A DNA stretch of 64,000 bases from Pedobacter suwonensis (GTDB taxonomy: Bacteria; Bacteroidota; Bacteroidia; Sphingobacteriales; Sphingobacteriaceae): the NCBI RefSeq assembly GCF_900111825.1, contig NZ_FOJM01000001.1:48158-112157 (forward strand), written 5' to 3'. Below are positions 44,291 through 52,915 of the stretch, piece by piece (positions within the stretch are counted from its first letter, which is position 1; each line of letters starts with the position of its first letter). A program made the position numbers and the translations under genes. The notes below the pieces were generated by a model that saw only the letters and a program-made list of their open reading frames with translations, did no database searches and was not told the DNA's origin.

Positions 44291-46350
44291 TATGATTGAT
44301 GCTTGGTTTTTAAATAGTTATAAATATCCACCTGCGCCCTTATTTTTTTACTTAATCTGTTTTTATGATATTTATTGCTGTTAGTGGCATTTATTTGTCT
44401 TGATTTGGTATTATCTTGTAGCTGCAGATCAATGATATCTTGTATTTCCTGTTTAATATCGTGATCCAGCACCGGAAAGCCAACCTCAACACGATGTTCA
44501 AAGTTTCTGCTCATCAAATCTGCAGATGATAAATACATGTCGTTTTTGCCGTTATTTCCAAAAATATATACCCTTGCATGCTCCAAAAACTTATCGATAA
44601 TACTAACCGCAGTAATATTTTCACTAAACCCCTTTACTCCCGGCACCAGGCAACAAATGCCGCGGATAATAAGCTGGATTTTAACCCCGGCATTGCTCGC
44701 ATCATAAAGTTTTGATATAATGCCTTCATCGGCCAAACTGTTTACTTTTAACATAATATAAGCAAGTTTACCTTGTTTGGCATTTCTGATTTCGCGGTTG
44801 ATAAAATTAACCAGTTTAGAACGGCTCTCCAATGGAGAAACAATCAAATGCTTGAAACCTTTGGTTACGGTACGCTTATTTAGCGCATCAAAAAGTTTAA
44901 CCAGGTCGTTGGTGATCTCTTTCCTGGCCGTGAAAATGCTATGATCGCAGTATAACCCTGCGGTTTTTTCATTGAAATTCCCTGTTGCCAGGTTTGCATA
45001 GTATACCGCTTTATCTTTTTCTATCCGTTTAACCAGGCAGATTTTAGAATGGACCTTATAATCTGTTAAACCATAATTTACTTTAACACCTTCTTCCATT
45101 AACCGGCTTGTCCAGTAGATATTGGCCTGTTCATCAAAACGAGCTTTAAGTTCTAACAGAACAGAAACGTTTTTGCCATTTTTAGCGGCATTGATTAAGG
45201 CGTTGATTACTTTTGAGTTTTCGGCTAAACGATATAGGGTGATCTGTATCTCCGTTACTTTCGGATCAATGGCAGCTTCACGTAAGAACAAAATAATATA
45301 ATCGTACGATTGATAAGGTAAATTGACCAAATAATCGCGCTGTGCAACTTTATTGAACATACTTTGCGTTCTATGCAGATCGTGAACCTTTAACGGTACA
45401 TTTGGTGCATACTCCAATTCCTTTTTGCCCACATTCGGGAAAGCAATAAAGTCGCCGAATTTATGGTAGCGGTTACCCGGAATCAAACTTTCGGCTTCCA
45501 GTTTAAGCTTGTTTACCAACACGGTAAGCATATTCAGTGGCATGGCCGAATCGTAAAGCAAGCGCATAGGCTTTCCTTTTTTTCGTTTCTCTAAGCTGTT
45601 TTTTAAATCATCAATAAACTTGTCACTAATGTTTTTATCAATATCCAATTCAGCATCGCGCGTCAACTGAATGGAGTAAGCTTCCAAATTATCGTAAGTG
45701 AAAACATAAAAAATATCGTCTAAACAATATCTGATGATGTCTTCGGCAAGAATAATAAACTTTAAATCGTTTGTTTCGGGTAGTACCAAAAACCGGGGTA
45801 AATTGGGCGGAATTTCAATAAGTGCATATTTCTCTTTAACTTTTGTATCCTTTTTAGAAAGTTTGACAAAAAAGTAAAGGTACCGGTCTTTCAATTCCGG
45901 AAAAGGTTTATCCATATCCAGCATGATCGGAACCAGGTTGGATAAAATTTTATCCCTGAAATGATTTTTAACAAATTCTCCCCTGCTTACATTTAGCTGT
46001 GTGTCGTTTAAAATAAAAATCCTGTTTTGAGCAAGTTCGTTAATTAAAGTAGCCTGAAACAGCTGGTCGAATTTTCTTTCCTGTTTAACAACAATATTTT
46101 TAATCTCATTCAGAATTTTTTTCGGGTTAAATCCTAAAAGTGCTTTGGCTTTATCGTTCAGATTGGTGAGCCGGCTTATAGTGGCTACCCTAACCCGATA
46201 AAACTCTTCTAAATTGGAAGAATATATAGATAAAAATTTAATCCGTTCAATCAGCGGAACTGTTTCATCGGCTGCTTCCTGCAGTACGCGTTCATTAAAG
46301 TAAAGCCAACTGATTTCGCGGTTAAAAAATGGAATCTTCTTATTGCTCAT
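44290..46350 (-). CDS. ppk1: Polyphosphate kinase 1
   Basis: A 686-residue enzyme reversibly making polyphosphate from ATP. The N-terminal and head domains open with FFNREISWLYFNERVLQEA and EEFYRVRVATISRL. The two phospholipase-D-like catalytic domains contain RFDEQANIYWTSRLMEEGV, YKVHSKICLVKR (autophosphorylated His) and LATGNFNEKTAGLYCDHSIF, and later EHARVYIFGNNGKNDMY. C-terminal RNFEHRVEVGFPV is typical. About normal length for the family. Translationally coupled to ppx. Confidence 0.95.
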   Translation of the reverse strand: MSNKKIPFFNREISWLYFNERVLQEAADETVPLIERIKFLSIYSSNLEEFYRVRVATISRLTNLNDKAKALLGFNPKKILNEIKNIVVKQERKFDQLFQATLINELAQNRIFILNDTQLNVSRGEFVKNHFRDKILSNLVPIMLDMDKPFPELKDRYLYFFVKLSKKDTKVKEKYALIEIPPNLPRFLVLPETNDLKFIILAEDIIRYCLDDIFYVFTYDNLEAYSIQLTRDAELDIDKNISDKFIDDLKNSLEKRKKGKPMRLLYDSAMPLNMLTVLVNKLKLEAESLIPGNRYHKFGDFIAFPNVGKKELEYAPNVPLKVHDLHRTQSMFNKVAQRDYLVNLPYQSYDYIILFLREAAIDPKVTEIQITLYRLAENSKVINALINAAKNGKNVSVLLELKARFDEQANIYWTSRLMEEGVKVNYGLTDYKVHSKICLVKRIEKDKAVYYANLATGNFNEKTAGLYCDHSIFTARKEITNDLVKLFDALNKRTVTKGFKHLIVSPLESRSKLVNFINREIRNAKQGKLAYIMLKVNSLADEGIISKLYDASNAGVKIQLIIRGICCLVPGVKGFSENITAVSIIDKFLEHARVYIFGNNGKNDMYLSSADLMSRNFEHRVEVGFPVLDHDIKQEIQDIIDLQLQDNTKSRQINATNSNKYHKNRLSKKIRAQVDIYNYLKTKHQS

Positions 46351-46351
46351 C

Positions 46352-46385
46352 TAAAAAAATAAAAAATCCCTGCCAAAACAGGGAT
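46352..46385 (-). terminator. Terminator of the histone-like gene
   Basis: On the minus strand, ATCCCTG-TTTTGG-CAGGGAT is followed by TTTTTATTTTTTT. It sits between the histone-like gene and ppk1, so ppk1 needs its own promoter or read-through. Confidence 0.8.
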
Positions 46386-46450
46386 GTTCAAAACTGCAAA
46401 TTATTTTGTTAAATCGATGTTAATTCATTTACATGTTAACGTTAACAAAT

Positions 46451-47020
46451 TTATTTCTTGGTTGGTGTTTTTACATTTTTCTTTGCTTCAGAACTGCCTT
46501 TAGCAGCAGTTTTGTTCAGCGTTTCAGGTGTTTTTTCCGGTGCTTTATCTGCTGCTTTTTTGATTGTTTTAACTGTTTCATTTACGGCTGTTTTTGACTT
46601 ATTCAATGGCTTTGCCAATACCTTTTCGGCCTTTTCTTCGGTCTCTATTGCGGCAACTTTAACACTTTGTACCACCGGTTTTGCTTTAGCGATAGCTTTT
46701 TTAACCACTTTTTCAGCAGATTTTTCAGATTTACTTACCGCTTTGGCAACAGGCTTTTTTACTTCTTTTGCCTTTTCTTGCGAGGCATGTAACAAACCAT
46801 CAATTTTTTGACCCACATCAGACTTAACAATGGTAAATTTTTTGGTTAATTTTCTAGCCACCCGCTTACTTGCTTTACCCACCTCCGTACTGATTTCAGA
46901 TACATCATGACCTAAACTTTTAATCACATCTAAAAATTGAGTAGTAATAGACTGTTCAAGCTGTTTTTTGGCTTCCTTTTTTATAATCTTTTTTTGAGAC
47001 TTCGGCTTAGGGGTTTTCAT
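46451..47020 (-). CDS. Lys/Ala-rich histone H1-like protein
   Basis: A 189-residue, extremely basic, low-complexity protein. Residues 1-75 include a less biased stretch (LEQSITTQFLDVIKSLGHDV, then FTIVKSDVGQKIDGLL) that could fold. The rest is a repetitive Lys/Ala/Val/Pro tail (KPVAKAVSKSEKSAEKVVKK, KAKPVVQ) like eukaryotic H1 and bacterial Hc1/AlgP tails. It probably binds nucleic acid or polyphosphate by charge. Compositional bias makes family assignment weak. It lies directly upstream of ppk1 on the same strand but behind a terminator. Confidence 0.7.
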   Translation of the reverse strand: MKTPKPKSQKKIIKKEAKKQLEQSITTQFLDVIKSLGHDVSEISTEVGKASKRVARKLTKKFTIVKSDVGQKIDGLLHASQEKAKEVKKPVAKAVSKSEKSAEKVVKKAIAKAKPVVQSVKVAAIETEEKAEKVLAKPLNKSKTAVNETVKTIKKAADKAPEKTPETLNKTAAKGSSEAKKNVKTPTKK

Positions 47021-47095
47021 ATTATTTTCGTTTTTTTGTGAGAATGGATTAATTTCTATTAAATCTACTTATTTTTTTACTTTAAAGCTAAAACC

Positions 47096-47587
47096 ATGCC
47101 TTCTTTTGATATTGTAAGTAAAGTTGATGCGCAGACATTAGACAATGCCATTAACAATGCTAAAAAAGAAATACTGAACCGATTCGACTTTAACGGTTCA
47201 AAAAGCACAATCGATCTGGATAAAAAAACAAATGTGATAACCATTGTGACTGAAGACGATATGCGTTTGAAAGCTATTGAAGGATCTATTATTTCCCGGA
47301 TGATGAAGCAGAATTTGGATCCAAAAAGTTTAAACTTCGGCGATGAACACCAGGCCTCGGGTAACATGATCAGAAAAGAAATCAGCATCAAAGAGGGATT
47401 GGATAAAGAAGCGGCGAAAAAAGTGGTAGCCAAAATCAAAGCCAGCGGGTTAAAAGTTCAGCCTGCCATCATGGATGATCAGGTTCGGGTTACGGCCAAA
47501 AAAATTGATGATTTACAAGCTGTCATCAGTCTTTGTCGAAACGAAGATTTTGATCAGCCATTACAGTTTATCAATATGCGTAATTAG
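47096..47587 (+). CDS. yajQ: YajQ-family nucleotide-binding protein
   Basis: A 163-residue protein with the two-domain YajQ fold. It begins MPSFDIVSKVDAQTLDNAIN (the invariant PSFD start), then EILNRFDFNGSKSTI, LKAIEGSIISRMMKQNLD, KEISIKEGLDKEAAKKVVAK and VRVTAKKIDDLQAVI. Length and ending (PLQFINMRN) are those of the family. Members bind nucleotides, and some have been reported as cyclic di-GMP receptors; the role in this organism is unknown. Confidence 0.93.
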   Translation: MPSFDIVSKVDAQTLDNAINNAKKEILNRFDFNGSKSTIDLDKKTNVITIVTEDDMRLKAIEGSIISRMMKQNLDPKSLNFGDEHQASGNMIRKEISIKEGLDKEAAKKVVAKIKASGLKVQPAIMDDQVRVTAKKIDDLQAVISLCRNEDFDQPLQFINMRN

Positions 47588-47680
47588 TTTAACTGGTTAA
47601 CTGTTAAAATCGGTTAATTATAAATAATAATCTGATAATTAAATGGTTAGCCAAATTTAAACAATTAACTGATATCAATT

Positions 47681-48115
47681 ATGGAAATCAGCGAAAACGG
47701 TTTTATATTTTCTGATCAAAAAGAACGCTTAGATCTCGAAGCTATCCACCAGTATTTAAGTGTCGAATCCTATTGGGCGAAAGGCATTCCTATAGCTACC
47801 GTAAAACGATCCATTGAAAATTCATTATGTTTTGGTATTTATAAAGATCATGTGCAGGTAGGTTTTGCCCGTTGGGTAACCGATAAAGCAACATTTGCCT
47901 GGCTTTGCGATGTTTACATAAGCGAGAATTACCGTGGGTTGGGCTTGTCAAAAAAAATGATGTCATTTATGATTTTCCATCCGGATTTGCAGGGCCTGAG
48001 GCGTTACCAATTGGCTACTTTAGACGCCCATGGCCTCTATGAACAATTTGGGTTTTCAGCTATTCAAAATCCCGAAAGGCAAATGGGTATTGTGATTCAA
48101 AATCCATATCGTTAA
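47681..48115 (+). CDS. GNAT-family N-acetyltransferase
   Basis: A 144-residue acetyltransferase-fold protein. The acetyl-CoA-binding motif A is VYISENYRGLGLSKKMMSFM (R/Q-x-x-G-x-G/A type, here RGLGLSK). The last strand carries LDAHGLYEQFGFS, the usual end of small GNATs. It matches the group with WAKGIPIATVKRSIENSLCF near the N-terminus. The substrate is unknown; protein or small-molecule amines are possible. Confidence 0.85.
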   Translation: MEISENGFIFSDQKERLDLEAIHQYLSVESYWAKGIPIATVKRSIENSLCFGIYKDHVQVGFARWVTDKATFAWLCDVYISENYRGLGLSKKMMSFMIFHPDLQGLRRYQLATLDAHGLYEQFGFSAIQNPERQMGIVIQNPYR

Positions 48116-48186
48116 GGGCCAGAAGAGATATCAAAAACCTTTTTTCGGGTATCTTGTTTCTCATACATATTAAACATTGAGAAAAC

Positions 48187-48783
48187 ATGAAAAAGATATT
48201 TCTATTGTCGACAGCTTTTGCCCTGGCACTTTCTTTTGAGGCCTGCCAGACTGCAGATAAAAAATCAGCAACTACTAAAGACAGCGTTGCTGGCGACACC
48301 ACTATGGTAAACGGTAATCACGTTGCCGGATCAGAAAGTACTGAATCTGGAGTGGATGAAGCAGGTGCTACTTTTTTAAGAAAAGCGGCCGTTGGCGGTA
48401 TTATGGAAGTTGAAGCGGCTAAGATTGCAGCCCAGAATGCAAAAAGTGCAGAGGTGAAAGAGTTTGCGGCTAAAATGCTTGCCGACCATGAAAAAGCCAA
48501 TGCGGAATTAAAAGCATTGGCTGTAAATAAAAAAGTAATTACCCCTGATGCCTTACCAGCTGATGAACAGATTCATTTAGATGGTATGAAAAAAATGACT
48601 GGTGCAGCCTTTGATAAACACTATATGGATATGATGGTTACCGATCACGAAAAAACGGTAGCATTATTCAAAAAAGGTACCGAAAACCGCGATCAAAGTA
48701 TTAAAGAATGGGCTGCGAATACTTTAAAAGTAATCGAATCGCATAACGAGATGGCTCAGAAAATTGCCGCTGGCTTAAAATAG
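48187..48783 (+). CDS. DUF4142 lipoprotein
   Basis: A 198-residue exported lipoprotein (lipobox-like LSFEAC, Cys20) with a Thr/Ser/Asp-rich linker (residues 21-55). A helical ferritin-like DUF4142 domain follows: FLRKAAVGGIMEVEAAKIAA, EVKEFAAKMLADHEKANAEL, LDGMKKMTGAAFDKHYMDMM and VTDHEKTVALFKKG. The DHEK repeats in two helices are typical and could bind metal. Function unknown in detail; members are common in Bacteroidota and often stress-induced. Confidence 0.88.
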   Translation: MKKIFLLSTAFALALSFEACQTADKKSATTKDSVAGDTTMVNGNHVAGSESTESGVDEAGATFLRKAAVGGIMEVEAAKIAAQNAKSAEVKEFAAKMLADHEKANAELKALAVNKKVITPDALPADEQIHLDGMKKMTGAAFDKHYMDMMVTDHEKTVALFKKGTENRDQSIKEWAANTLKVIESHNEMAQKIAAGLK

Positions 48784-48809
48784 GTTATCAAGTTATCCTA
48801 CATTTAACT

Positions 48810-48907
48810 AGTCGTCGTTTCGAACCTGGTATAACGAAGTCGGGAAATCTTTTCAGATAGATTTCTCCATTCCGTATAAAACTGGTCCGGCACGACGACT
48901 TTTTTTA
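48810..48907 (+). repeat. Palindromic repeat ending in a T run, likely terminator
   Basis: Arms AGTCGTCGT (48810-48818) and ACGACGACT (48892-48900) enclose words shared with the element at 5885-7417 (GTCGGGAAATCT, AGATTTCTCCATTCC). TTTTTTTATTTTT follows at once, so it could end the DUF4142 transcript. Confidence 0.75.
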
Positions 48908-49021
48908 TTTTTAACGGCCTTAACTGTTATAAAAGCACATCAATATCAATTTAATTTAAACACAATTTCTTTCAACAAAAAATTAAAATTAACTTTCGCC
49001 GTTTAATACAAAAATATATAA

Positions 49022-50635
49022 ATGAACAAGAGTAGAATTTTTAGAACATTGCTGGGTATTGCAATTGTAAGTGCAGTACCAACTTTGGCTCATGCGCAAA
49101 AAGCCAATTGGCAAAACCTCGACCTAAAAAGCGATAGCACATTCGGAATCAGTACGGAGAAAGCATATAAAGAACTTTTAAAGGGTAAAAAATCCGTAAA
49201 AGTTATCGTGGCTGTAAATGACGGTGGTGTAGAAGCTACACACGAAGATCTGAAACGGATTATGTGGGTAAATACCAAAGAGAAACCCGGCAATGGTAAA
49301 GATGATGATAAAAATGGCTACATCGACGATATTAATGGCTGGAATTTTATTGGAGGACCAAAGGAATCTGTAAATTTTGAAACCTTAGAGCTGACCCGTT
49401 TGGTTCGTCGGGATCAGGCACGCTTTGCCAATACTACAGATGCAAATGTAGCAGAAAAGGATAAAAAGGATTTTGAAGCGTTTAAAGCTGAAAGGGCCGA
49501 GTTGGAACAAAAACTGGCCGAAGCAAAAGAAAACTTAGCGGGTATTACAGGTTTTAAAACAGCTTTAGATGCTGTAGTACAGAAAATTGGTAAAGAAAAT
49601 CCAACAGCAGAAGATTTTAAAAACTTTAAGCCATCTACGGCGATTGAAGGCCGTATCCAGGGAATATTGATCCAACAACTGGAAAAAGGCAGTTTTAAAG
49701 ATTTTTACGAAGACCAGATTAAAGAAGGATTGGACTATTATACGCGCCAGGCTGAATATAACTTAAATCTTGATTATGATCCACGTTCAATAGTTGGTGA
49801 TGATCCAAATAATGATAAAGAACGGTTTTATGGGAATAACGATGTTGCAGGCCCTGATGCGATGCACGGTACACACGTAGCAGGTATTATTGCAGCAGAT
49901 AGAACCAACAAAATTGGAATTTTAGGTGTAGCCGATAACGTAGCTATTATGGGCGTGCGTTGTACGCCAAACGGTGATGAAAGGGATAAAGATGTAGCAA
50001 ATGCAATCCGCTATGCAGTTGATAATGGCGCTAAAGTAATCAACATGAGTTTTGGTAAAGCTTATAGCTGGAATAAAGCAGTTGTTAACGAAGCAATGAA
50101 ATATGCGGCATCTAAAGATGTATTGATTGTTCAGGCCGCAGGTAACGAGAACAAAAATATTGATGTTGAAAATAATTTCCCTAACCACAAGGATTTAGAT
50201 GAGAAAACTATTGCATCATGGATTACCGTTGGTGCTTCAGGTCCTAAAGATGATGAGACTTTGAAAGCTAGTTTCTCTAACTATGGTAAAAACCAGGTTG
50301 ATGTTTTCGCGCCAGGTGTACAGATTTATTCCACCGTACCAGGTTCTAAATACAAAAGCTTGGATGGAACCAGTATGGCCTCTCCGGTTGTGGCTGGCCT
50401 GGCTGGCTTAATCCGTTCTTATTATCCAAAATTAACGGCAGCGCAGGTAAAAGAAATTATCGTTAAATCGGTTACCAAAGTAAACCACAATGTAGAATAC
50501 GCGAAAGGCGAAGGTCCTGATGCCGAAAAAGTTTCTGTTCCTTTTTCTGATCTTTGTATCAGCGGCGGAATTGTAAATGCTTACAACGCATTAAAATTAG
50601 CAGCAACTTATTCAGGTAAGTCAGTTGCTAAGTAA
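49022..50635 (+). CDS. S8 (subtilisin) family serine peptidase with long insertion
   Basis: A 537-residue exported protease (signal ending TLAHAQ, about residue 26). The triad is Asp67 in VAVNDGGVEATHEDL, His282 in MHGTHVAGIIAA and Ser451 in DGTSMASPVVAGLAGL. The Asp box reads NDGG instead of the usual DSG form. About 215 residues separate Asp and His, against roughly 30 in subtilisin. The insert includes a charged helical, probably coiled-coil segment (KDFEAFKAERAELEQKLAEA) and DYYTRQAEYNLNLDYDPR. The same insertion type is common in Bacteroidota S8 proteins. Periplasmic or secreted; substrate unknown. Confidence 0.88.
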   Translation: MNKSRIFRTLLGIAIVSAVPTLAHAQKANWQNLDLKSDSTFGISTEKAYKELLKGKKSVKVIVAVNDGGVEATHEDLKRIMWVNTKEKPGNGKDDDKNGYIDDINGWNFIGGPKESVNFETLELTRLVRRDQARFANTTDANVAEKDKKDFEAFKAERAELEQKLAEAKENLAGITGFKTALDAVVQKIGKENPTAEDFKNFKPSTAIEGRIQGILIQQLEKGSFKDFYEDQIKEGLDYYTRQAEYNLNLDYDPRSIVGDDPNNDKERFYGNNDVAGPDAMHGTHVAGIIAADRTNKIGILGVADNVAIMGVRCTPNGDERDKDVANAIRYAVDNGAKVINMSFGKAYSWNKAVVNEAMKYAASKDVLIVQAAGNENKNIDVENNFPNHKDLDEKTIASWITVGASGPKDDETLKASFSNYGKNQVDVFAPGVQIYSTVPGSKYKSLDGTSMASPVVAGLAGLIRSYYPKLTAAQVKEIIVKSVTKVNHNVEYAKGEGPDAEKVSVPFSDLCISGGIVNAYNALKLAATYSGKSVAK

Positions 50636-50701
50636 TTTTTTCAGATTGTCATTCCGAGCGAAAGCGAAGAATCTTCAAGCTGTTTTCCTTAACAGAAAAA
50701 T

Positions 50702-50739
50702 AAAAATGCGTCCCAATGTAAAATCTGGACGCATTTTTT
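50702..50739. terminator. Bidirectional terminator between convergent genes
   Basis: A stem of AAAAATGCGTCC with GGACGCATTTTT has T runs on both strands. It lies about 70 bases after the S8 gene and before the end of the molybdoenzyme operon. A half repeat (GTCATTCCGAGCGAAAGCG) lies just upstream at 50648. Confidence 0.85.
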
Positions 50740-50789
50740 GTTTCGGGTGTTTAGAGAAGTCGGGTTTCAAAAACTTCACTTCTCTCGTT

Positions 50790-52913
50790 TTAAGCCAATA
50801 TCTTATCAGGTGTGATGGGTAATGTTCTGATCCTCTTTCCCGTAGCGTTAAAAACGGCATTGGCTACTGCAGCAGAAAAGCCGATCAAAGCAATTTCACC
50901 CATACCTTTTGCACCCATCGGGTTAATGTAAGGATCAGGCTTATTGATGAAATTAACATCGATTTCCGGTACATCAGCATTCACAGGAACGTGGTAATCA
51001 GCAAAGTTGTTATTGATGTATCTTCCATAACGGTGATCGATTATTGATTCTTCTGTTAAAGCCATTCCTATACCGCCAACTGCGCCGCCCACCATCTGGC
51101 TTCTGGCGGTTTTCGGACTCACAATGGTTCCTGAATCACCTACAGAAACAATTTTACTTATCTTTACCACTCCTGTCAGGTTATTTACTTTTACCTGTAC
51201 AAAGTGAATGGAGAACGAATACATCGAGTAATTATCTCTTTCCTTACCACCCTGACTCTCTTTTGTTATTTCTATTTGCGGCAGATTATTCTTTTTCAAA
51301 ACATCAACAAAATTAGATGTTGCATCCATATTTGAATTTGCTGCGAGTTCGGCAATGGTAGATTTTAAGGCTACACAAACATCATTCACTGCCGAGCCTA
51401 CGGTAGATAGTGTAGCCGAACCGCCCTGACTTGGCGCTGGCGGTAAAGATGAATCGCCTAATTCGAAAGTGATTTTATCTACAGGAATACCCATCAGTTT
51501 ACTGGCAATTAAAGTCATACCGGTTCCTGTACCAGGACCAATGTCACTTGTTGCACTTTGCAAAAGAAGCGATCCATCGGCTTTTAAAATGCCTTTTACG
51601 CTGGCTTTACCCCTATTGGCATTAAATACACCAACACTTACCCCGTAACCGGTTTGCCATGGCCCTTCAACTATACTGCCCGGTTTGTTTTTTCGGTTGC
51701 GCCAGCCAATCTTCTCAGCTCCCATTTTATAGGCCTCTTTAATATTCTTGCTGGAAAAAGGCTTGTTTTTTTGTTGATCGGTTTCAGGATCATTTTTAAT
51801 TCTAAATTCCAATGGATCCATGTCTAGGGCATGCGCCATCTCATCAATCGCGCTTTCGAGCGCAAAAGCTCCGGTGGCTTCCCCTGGTCCCCGCATCCAT
51901 ATCGGCACGCCCAAATCAACCGGAACAATTACATAAGAAGTATTTACATTATCGCATTGGTACATAAACTTCGCCATGTTCACTACACCTTCGGTAAAGT
52001 TCTCATAAGCAGACGTTTCACCATACGCCCTATGCGTAATGCCCGTTAGCTTGCCATCCTTATTTGCACCCAAACCAATGGTTTGTATGGCCGCTGGCCG
52101 ATTACCTACCATCGTAAACATCTGCATTCTGGTAACAACCAGTTTTACAGGTTTGCCAATGTGTTTAGAAGCCATTATTGTGGCGATCTCCAATGGCCAT
52201 GTGCGTAAGGCCATCCCAAAACCACCACCCACAAACTCCGAGTTCACCTGGATATTTTCCATTGGGATTTTAAAAACATTCGCAATGGTACCCTGCGTAG
52301 CTTTTACGCCTTGTGTTTTGGCATAAACGGTAAGCTGGTTATTTGGTCTCCAATCGGCAATAATCCCATGTAATTCCATTGGGTTATGTGTCTCAATTGG
52401 AAGAAAGTACCTTTCTTCGAGCTTTACCTCTGCAGTTTTATAAGCATTTTCTTCACCACGTTTATAGTCGGCCTGCCCCTGTAGCTTTTTAGCTTTCGGA
52501 TCTTTCAGCGCTTTTTCAAAATCAGTATTAAAAGTCTCTTTAGCATAGGTTGCCTTAACCAATGATGCTGCATAAGTTGCCCTTTCAAAAGTATTGGCCA
52601 CCACAATAGCTATGGGCTGTCCGTTATAGAAAATCTTATCGGTATAAAAAATCTTCATCTGCGGTCCACCCTCCTGTTCGTAAGCCGCCGCCGGGGGCTT
52701 ATTCAGGTGCGAAATCACCGCGACCACTCCAGGAGCTTTTTCGGCAGCCTTCGTTTCAAGTGTGGTTATTTTCCCTTTAGTAATGGTACTGGTTACCAAC
52801 ACACCGTAGGTTAAACCAGGTAAATCATATTCAGCAAAATATTTGGCTTTCCCGGTCACTTTCAAGAATCCGTCTACTCTGTCGTTTTCATCTTTTAGCA
52901 TATTCTTTTCCAT
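50790..52913 (-). CDS. Molybdopterin-binding subunit of a xanthine-dehydrogenase-family enzyme (PaoC-like)
   Basis: A 707-residue large subunit that binds molybdenum cofactor and oxidises the substrate (aldehyde or N-heterocycle). The N-terminal part reads VTGKAKYFAEYDLPGLTYG. Middle blocks are LEERYFLPIETHNPMELHG, NSEFVGGGFGMALRTWPLEI and GPGEATGAFALESAID. The catalytic Glu is near the C-terminus in MGAKGMGEIALIGFSAA. It is 2 bases after the FAD subunit gene. No signal peptide, so export would depend on the Tat signal of the small subunit, as in E. coli PaoABC. Substrate unknown. Confidence 0.9.
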   Translation of the reverse strand: MEKNMLKDENDRVDGFLKVTGKAKYFAEYDLPGLTYGVLVTSTITKGKITTLETKAAEKAPGVVAVISHLNKPPAAAYEQEGGPQMKIFYTDKIFYNGQPIAIVVANTFERATYAASLVKATYAKETFNTDFEKALKDPKAKKLQGQADYKRGEENAYKTAEVKLEERYFLPIETHNPMELHGIIADWRPNNQLTVYAKTQGVKATQGTIANVFKIPMENIQVNSEFVGGGFGMALRTWPLEIATIMASKHIGKPVKLVVTRMQMFTMVGNRPAAIQTIGLGANKDGKLTGITHRAYGETSAYENFTEGVVNMAKFMYQCDNVNTSYVIVPVDLGVPIWMRGPGEATGAFALESAIDEMAHALDMDPLEFRIKNDPETDQQKNKPFSSKNIKEAYKMGAEKIGWRNRKNKPGSIVEGPWQTGYGVSVGVFNANRGKASVKGILKADGSLLLQSATSDIGPGTGTGMTLIASKLMGIPVDKITFELGDSSLPPAPSQGGSATLSTVGSAVNDVCVALKSTIAELAANSNMDATSNFVDVLKKNNLPQIEITKESQGGKERDNYSMYSFSIHFVQVKVNNLTGVVKISKIVSVGDSGTIVSPKTARSQMVGGAVGGIGMALTEESIIDHRYGRYINNNFADYHVPVNADVPEIDVNFINKPDPYINPMGAKGMGEIALIGFSAAVANAVFNATGKRIRTLPITPDKILA

Positions 52914-52915
52914 AA

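Noticed and set aside
46434..46447. Palindrome TGTTAACGTTAACA downstream of the histone-like gene
   Set aside because: Short and AT-rich, of a kind expected by chance in such sequence; no supporting context.
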